Assembly (NCBI GenBank): GCA_932521025.1
Contig: OW051469.1
Coordinates: 7,452,398-7,516,397 of the forward strand
DNA: 64,000 bases
From: Oscheius onirici
Lineage: Eukaryota; Nematoda; Chromadorea; Rhabditida; Rhabditidae
Reading direction: 5' to 3'
Part shown: piece by piece, positions 57,692-64,000 of the stretch
Numbering within the stretch: the stretch's first letter is position 1
How the letters are laid out: the number at the start of each line of letters is the position of its first letter
Translations under genes and position numbers: made by a program
The notes under the pieces: model-generated
What the model saw: the letters and a program-made list of their open reading frames with translations, nothing else
Databases searched by the model: none
Told to the model about the DNA's origin: nothing

Positions 57692-59773
57692 TTACAACTT
57701 TTTCTGCTTATTGACACGAGCAACTATCCTCAGCAAGAGTCTATATAAGAAAATGGCTATGACTAGACCTAGGATTGGAACTGAAGCTATCAGAAGAAGG
57801 CAGTCAATGCCATAAAGCTGAAAGACGTTGAGATGCTTGGAATGAAGACGATGGTGTTCCATTGGACCGTATTCGATGAGTAGATCGGCCCAGCGGAGAG
57901 CTTCTTTTCTGTACTCGTCTCCTTTTCCAGCGAGGACACGGGCGGCCATGGCTGCCTTCTTGGCTATGTCACTGAAAATAAACAGATTTAGGGGAGATTT
58001 GAACTCGGCGAAAGTCAATTTTTCTAGTTTGTTTCCAGAGACATGGATTTTTTTATATATTTAAGCTTAATCAGTCTAGACTTAAAAATTCATAAACTGC
58101 TCACCTATCCTTGTCCAGAACCTTGTGCAAGGCTTCAATGACCGTCTCCTTGGAAATCTTTGTCCTCAACAACATTGTCGACCTGCCACTTCTTTCCGAA
58201 GCCTTTGCATTCATGTACTGGTCAGCGAAGAGAGGAACAGTGATAGCAGGCTTGCCGCGGAAGCTCAGCTCTAACATAGAGTTCATTCCAGCATGTGTGA
58301 TGAAAGCATTCAGTCTGTCATCTCCGAGAAGATCAGTCTGAGGCCACCAAGGCTTCGGAATCACGTTAAGGTAGTCACTGAAGGGAGTGGTGTCGTTCTC
58401 ACAGCTGTCCTCGTACTTCCAAAGGAAGGTGACTTCTGGGAATGAGGCGAAAGCTTCCAGGATCTCTGAAATATCCAGTGTTTTGAGAGGATTCAGAAAA
58501 AACATACCAATTTTTAGATTTAAAGGCATTTGACAGCCTTTGATGAATGTTCCGAAGGAGAAGAGAACAGTCGCTGGTCGAAGGTTCAAAAGATCACTGA
58601 TGTCCTTTGGAAGTGGCTTCGGAGCATGCACATTGGTTCCTCCGACGTACTGAACCAGGTTCGTGGTAGGACGAGGAGACTCGGTGAACTCGTTGGCGTT
58701 GGACAGAATGATGCCAGTTCTCTTCTATAAATAAACTTATGACCCGAAAAATATCAATAACTTACATCAGCCAAGGTATGAAAATCTTCAATTTCCGGAT
58801 AGAATTCCCTGAAGATGGCTTCCAATCTCGTTGTCCAGTAGGCGTAGTTTCTACGCATGTCGTAGTCACTTTTCATGTTCTTGAATCTTTCGACGAAAGT
58901 CATATCGTCGCCGTATGTTGTAACATAGCCAGGGACAAAGGAATGAAAGTTCGGAAGGCCGGTGATATCGAAATGGGGAGTGATCCAGCCGAGAGCAGCG
59001 GCACAGATGGTTGTCTTGATTCCTAAGGTTTCAAAGACTCCAACAGGTCCCAGATCGAAGAATTCAGCTATTCCGATATCAAATTTAGCGTCTTTCAGGG
59101 ACTGCATCAGTTCCTTGTCTTGAAGGAGTCCGCGGTAAAAGAGCTCACTATTTTCGTAGAATGAACCCAGGTTGTCCATGTCGAAAGAGATTCCGTCTAA
59201 TTCCGGCAGGTCCCAGAATGAGGGCTTCTTCATTCTGAATGCGCATGTTTTTCTGATTATTCACAACCTTTACTTCTGACTGTCTTGTTAGCAAGAATCT
59301 CTCTACCACTAAAGCAGTGGTTTCCGTCAGTCAGTGACAAAGAACAAGTCAAGACAAGTTAGAAACTCTGGATAGTTCTTGAGTTAATTGGTAATCCAGA
59401 GACATGTTTGATCCTGTCGAGTAAAGAACTCACTCAAAATCATCCAGAAATTTAGACTCGACAAGTGGTGATCTGTATTCAATCTTCTTGATCTTCGGAT
59501 TAGAAGTTCCATGCAGAGGAACGGTCTCATCGTAGACGGGAGAGAGAATTGTCTGAAAGTCACTCTCTTCTAACTTCTCATAAAGTTTACTTACCACATT
59601 GTGTCCTTCCTTTGCATACATATCTGCTAGATTTCCCAGGAATCGGACGTGACTGTGACCTGAGAAACTTTTATCTAATCAAAAGTTCAAAGAGACGTAC
59701 CCATATTTGGATTCCAGACGAGAATGTTCCCAGCATGTGCCAGAGAGACAACGAATATTAGCCAAGAGAACAT
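57692..59773 (-). CDS. ugt: UDP-glucuronosyltransferase, about 527 aa
   Basis: An ER-membrane enzyme that transfers a sugar from a UDP-sugar to lipophilic substrates. Exons: 59773-59701, 59659-59595, 59552-59434, 59234-58766, 58724-58508, 58465-58105 and 57971-57692. The signal peptide is MFSWLIFVVSLAHAGN, followed by the variable acceptor-binding half. The donor-site signature follows (VLFSFGTF, PKPWWPQTDLLGDDRLNAFI, THAGMNSMLELSFRGKPAIT, VPLFADQYMNA). The C-terminal membrane anchor is GIDCLLLIASVPILGLVIAI, ending in a Lys-rich tail (VARVNKQKKL), as usual for ER retention. Key features: His in FITHAGMNS, with Gly-Met replacing the more common Gly-Gly. Length is standard. It is convergent with synaptotagmin. 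Substrate unknown; nematode UGTs are a large detoxification family. Confidence 0.94.
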
Positions 59774-60982
59774 GACTATTGCTTCGATGACCACCAGAGT
59801 CGTCCTTATATCGTCTGTGACCCAGTCCTGGTTGTGTAATCCTGCGTTGACAGTGGACCAAGTTGTGCTTTGGAGTGGCGGCGGACACGGCAAACACAAA
59901 ACGGACACGGCAACGGTAAGAAGTTCACGTGAACCACCGTATTTTGGGAATGCCTGTACCTGATATTGAGCTCGTCAAAAGCTTTGCGGCGAAATCAATA
60001 GGCTAGAAAAAGGTATGGATGACAATTCGGTTGATACAAACCACAGATTTATTGCAAAATAGTTCTGGTTTCTGATAACTTGCTTAAAATAGCAAACCCT
60101 GAATCTCAGGTACGCATCGGAAAGTTAAAAAAACCGAAGCCATTATGATCCGGTTCTCAACTGTTCTCAATTTCTGAGGTCCATGGAATCCAGACCAGGG
60201 AACGCGAAAACAAGTAGATTCGCATCTTGAACGTCAGTTCAATCACCCTATGCCAATCTGTACCGTTATTTCGAAGATCGGAACGGGTTTAATCTTGCCA
60301 GACGTCTCTCGATAGTCGTTATGGAACGTCTGATGTAACGCCGAGAAGAACCCTATTAATTTGTTCAGTTATGATAAGAAGACCACACACAACATAGTTG
60401 CAGTGCTCTAGTCGCTCTAGCCTTCTAGCCAGTAAAAGCTAGTCTCTCTAGTCGTCAGAAGGCGTCCATACTATAAAAAATCTGAAGGTGTTTGAGTTGT
60501 GCAGACACTTTTAATAGTTTCTGAAATAACAAAAACAGCCAACTCCTTCGTTCCTGGTTAATCTATCTTCTGAGAACAGATCTGTCATCTGATTTGGAAG
60601 TTTTCTAGAATAAACTATCCCTGAACAGATTTTACCCGATTGGATTAGAGACCATGTGGTTCAATCATCACCTTCCACATTATGCGCCTTTTTCCTGAAA
60701 ACAGTACCGGTAATCTGTTCTCTGACCGTGTTTTTTCACAGGCGCGAGAGACAATCGGTGACAATCGGATGATCTATAGGTGTCAAGTCGTGGTAGCACG
60801 TTTTCATCACAAAGTTTATGCTTCTTTTTGTTCTCCCGAGCTTGTGAATTAAACTTTATAAAAAATGTGTAAAACATTACTAAAAGTAGGTTGGAACCAA
60901 CAAAAAAATTGTAAACAGTCGAGAGAGTAAACGTAGAATAGGTTCAAGTTCAAGTAACTGCAAATGATCTATTGGCCCGTAT
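59774..60982. promoter_or_regulatory. Intergenic region between the kinase gene and UGT
   Basis: About 1.2 kb containing the UGT promoter and the 3' flank of the kinase gene. No gene or repeat recognised. Short CTAG-containing imperfect repeats lie around 60410-60450. Confidence 0.45.
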
Positions 60983-63900
60983 TCACAAAGAAGACGTGTC
61001 CAGTCTTGGCAGTTGAGAGTCGTTCTCTTTGAAAAACATATAAGTTTGTTCCATAGTTGGCCGCTCATCTATCTTGTCACACATCATTCTAGAACCGTTA
61101 TTGACCAACTAAAACACTTTCTTTACCTGACCACAAACTTCCAAATTTCGGGAGTTACCGATTGTTTCATGAGAACAGTTGGAACTGTCTTGAGCGTTTC
61201 GGCCACAACGTTTTCATATGGATAAACTCGATAAATCATGTTCCATACCGAGCGGCCCAATCCAAAGACGTCAACTTTTGGAGTGAAATGATCAAGATCG
61301 CCAAGAGCGATTTCAGGTGCCATATATCCAAACGTTCCTTTTTCGGAAGTATTATTGAAGACAACAGTTCCATACTTTCCTGTTCCCCGTTTTGTCAACC
61401 CGAGATCATTGATTTTCAAGACACAATGCTTTGCGTCAAGAAGCATACTGAAAAACGCTGTGATTATTTCGATAATAATAATACTTGGCGGGTTTTACAT
61501 CACGATGTACAATGTCGTTCGAATGAAGATAGTTTAGACCGCATGCTGCTTGATGTATCCACGAAACAATCTGCTTTTCAGAATAGATTTTCTGTGATTT
61601 TACAACTAGAATCGTTTAGCAAATTACTACGAGCAAATCTCCAAAACATACTTGTTTCCAAAGAACCACCTCCGTAGTACTCCATGAGTATACCAATAAT
61701 GCTCCCTTTGTGTTCAATGTAACCGTAGATATGGACAATGTGAGGGTTACATTGTAGCTAAAAGAACCTGTGTCGCAGAAAACAATAACTTACAGTGAGT
61801 AGAGAGCAAATTTCGTCTCGCAGCTCTGAATAACCTTGTCGAAAGTATTTTGCCACGGCTGGAAAAACAAGTCGGGTGCTTTGAACCAAGGACACATCAG
61901 CTTGTCCGTGGCTGGCAATATCCCTCAATTTGAGTAGTTTGGTCTGGTCGTAACTTTCAAATCGAAGTTTCTGAAGTTTTTTAGACGAAACAAAACCAAT
62001 CACAAACTCCAAGATTAGTTAAAACGGAACCCCAGTCTTTGCTGAATATGTTCCGTAACTGAAAAATATTTCAAGTCACACTTAAACTTTTGTTATACTT
62101 GATCCAGTGGAATGTATTTCTTGGTGTGGAAACGTCGGTTCAACACAAACTAAAAAAATTCGTTTGATAAGTGAAACAAAATACCTGATGGAAATACTCG
62201 TTTCCCACAGTCTTGCTGGTAGTCAGAAGGATCATCAGATGAGGAGAACCTTCAATTGATTCTGTTAGCCGATCAAGGCAAAGTCTCTGACGGTATTCAT
62301 CTTCATCTTGTGTGAAGAACTAAACGCTACTGTAAATTTGAAGTATGGGCAAAGATACCATAAATACTTTCGTGAAACAGTAAAAGAATACTCTCGGAAA
62401 AGATTTTGAAGCACGTTTATGATCATAACTGATAGTGGCTCCTTCTTCGGCAAAAAAGTATTCAATAAAGATGGTTTCTGTTTTTAAACGATTCAGGAGA
62501 GCTTCTTCAATTCTGATTATGCAGTCAGCGGGGAGGAACTCTTTCAATCTCTGAGTCTCTATTATGCTCCAAAAACGATTTTTCCAACCAATAAATATAC
62601 CAGAAGTGATCCAAATTCCAAGAAACTATCGATGGATTTGATAAACAGATCCGCTGCTCGCTGCAAATTGAGACAGATTCATTTGATACCTTGATGGAAC
62701 CTCAATGTATTGTGAAAAACTGTCTCGGGTTGCTGGATATAAGTGGAGATAAATAATTAGCGTGAAAAATATTTCTCCTCTTTGAAAGTGTACCTACAAA
62801 AATTAAAGACCGCCTAAAGATCAACTCACACTTTTCGAATATTCGAAAAGGAGCCCGAAAAAAAAATCACTTCTTATCGAGAGATTTTCAAGGGTCAGTT
62901 TGAACTTCACCCGATCGTTTCCGGATTTCAAGTAGCACCCATATAGCTGGGCCACGCAATAGTCCATCAAAGCGTACTGAACGGCTATTGTGAGAAAAAT
63001 TTACATACCTCCGAGTTAGTGACACGAGAGCCTATATAATGGGCCGCCACAAAAGCCATGTAGAGGTCGTGATCGCAATCGTCATATCTTTCTTCAAATG
63101 AGCTCCTTAACTCGTCGTCGTAATTAATCGTTTCAACTTGGAATCCAACGTTTCTCGGTAGGAGCTTCTGAACAGATTCAAGCGTATGTACCTATATTCT
63201 CAAGTTCGTTTCAAAAATTGGAGCGAACCACAGAAACCGGGATTTTTTTGGTTTTCGCCTCTTGGGTAGTTTGTAAAGCAAAAATACAGGAAAGGCAAAA
63301 GTTGAATTGTTGCTGTAGAATCGCCTCACCAAATTTTCCCATTTTTTTTGTTTTGAACGTACTGGAAACATCCCTTGTAAGGCGAATGGCAGTACAGCTA
63401 AAATCTTGAAAAGTCTATAGACAGGCTTAAGATGTTTACGACCAATAAGCGTTTTCTGCAATATTCGTCAGGAAAGATGTAAATTTATAGGTTACATATG
63501 TTGGCCAGATAGCGGCATATATTATCATGTAATGTCGTGCAGAAGTTGATGGACAATAGTATTGCTTTTGAGTATTTTTGCCAGCAGCACTGTTCAAGAT
63601 GAACTTTCTTGTAGCAGCGAACACCTTGGCTCTGAGTTCTAGTTCAATCTGAACGAATACAAAAAGTCGAACAAAAGGACGCATCACTTACCCATGTGTT
63701 TTGCAGCTTCCGTAGTTGTTTGGCAGGATAGTTATTTCCCCAAATGTCTGAGGCTTGATGCAAACATTCCGGCACGAAATGGGCTCCGGGATTGGTTTGT
63801 ACGAAACAAATTAGCAGATTACAGTAATCCTACAAAATCATAGCAGCTTGGACAAAATGAAACGAGCCTCAATTACAGGATGAATCGTCTTGGGAAGGAT

Positions 63901-64000
63901 CTCCCATTCTGCCTCATGATTGACCAACTGCGTTATAGCGCACAGTGTACTTTCAACAGCACGGTTTACCTTTGAGAAAGCTTGATAAGTTGTACATCGC
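60983..64000 (-). CDS. Helical-region protein kinase, C-terminal 760 aa visible (5' end beyond window)
   Basis: Seventeen exons in continuous phase: 64000-63877 (partial), 63829-63692, 63648-63496, 63455-63330, 63191-63009, 62976-62830, 62793-62701, 62660-62601, 62550-62359, 62319-62185, 62149-62099, 62058-62008, 61970-61794, 61757-61652, 61605-61485, 61447-61127 and 61088-60983. The C-terminal 300 residues are a kinase. They include a loose P-loop (IASHGQADVSLV), VAK, GLNYLHSNDIVHRDVKPANM (HRD intact), DLG instead of DFG, GTFGYMAPEIALGDLDHFTP and MMCDKIDERPTMEQ; this is closest in style to TKL/RIPK-like kinases. Upstream is a long alpha-helical region (CLHQASDIWGNNY, FVAAHYIGSRV, FSQYIERAADLFIKSIDSFL). 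A segment with SIEGSPHLMILLTTS may be TIR-like. Catalysis is plausible because K, HRD-D and DLG-D remain. The weak points are the Gly loop and the 32-nt intron 63008-62977. The family is not recognised. Confidence 0.8.

Overview
This is nuclear DNA from a nematode. The strongest evidence is an intact, intronless major sperm protein (MSP) gene at 48260-48640. MSP is nematode-specific. Supporting signs are many short introns (about 32-60 nt) with TTTCAG-type acceptors, C-x3-C-x3-C secreted proteins of a kind known from nematodes, and a nematode-like nicotinic receptor subunit. I cannot name the species. All gene models below were spliced by eye and checked for GT..AG ends and continuous phase; introns and family calls were not verified by search.

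Layout. 0-5.4 kb, minus strand: two neighbouring genes for secreted cysteine-triplet proteins, with a 298-bp fold-back element between them. 6.0-21.8 kb, plus: a cAMP phosphodiesterase of the PDE4 family, with at least four candidate first exons over 11 kb, all spliceable in the same phase to a common UCR1 exon. 22.2-22.7 kb, minus: a small lysine-rich protein with a C-terminal membrane segment. 22.7-35.4 kb: gene-poor, with one unrecognised gene (27.0-27.7 kb, minus). 35.4-42.97 kb: ROMO1-like gene (minus), RPA2 (plus), a Pro/Gln-rich secreted protein 189 bp downstream of RPA2 (possible operon), a small secreted peptide precursor (minus) and sds22/PPP1R7 (minus). 44.2-46.5 kb, plus: an unrecognised 411-aa gene. 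47.4-50.1 kb, plus: a nicotinic acetylcholine receptor subunit with the MSP gene nested antisense in its largest intron. 53.4-57.6 kb, plus: a synaptotagmin whose largest intron holds a 1-kb near-perfect palindrome with tRNA-like cores. 57.7-59.8 kb, minus: a UDP-glucuronosyltransferase, convergent with the synaptotagmin. 61.0-64.0 kb, minus: a long gene entering from the right edge that joins a helical region, a short possibly TIR-like segment and a protein kinase domain.

The genes do not form one pathway. Several are neuronal or secretory (PDE4, nicotinic receptor, synaptotagmin, peptide precursor). Others are housekeeping (RPA2, sds22, ROMO1) or detoxification (UGT). The most unusual items are the helical-region/kinase gene, the palindrome, the fold-back element and a non-canonical GT..TG intron in the receptor gene.
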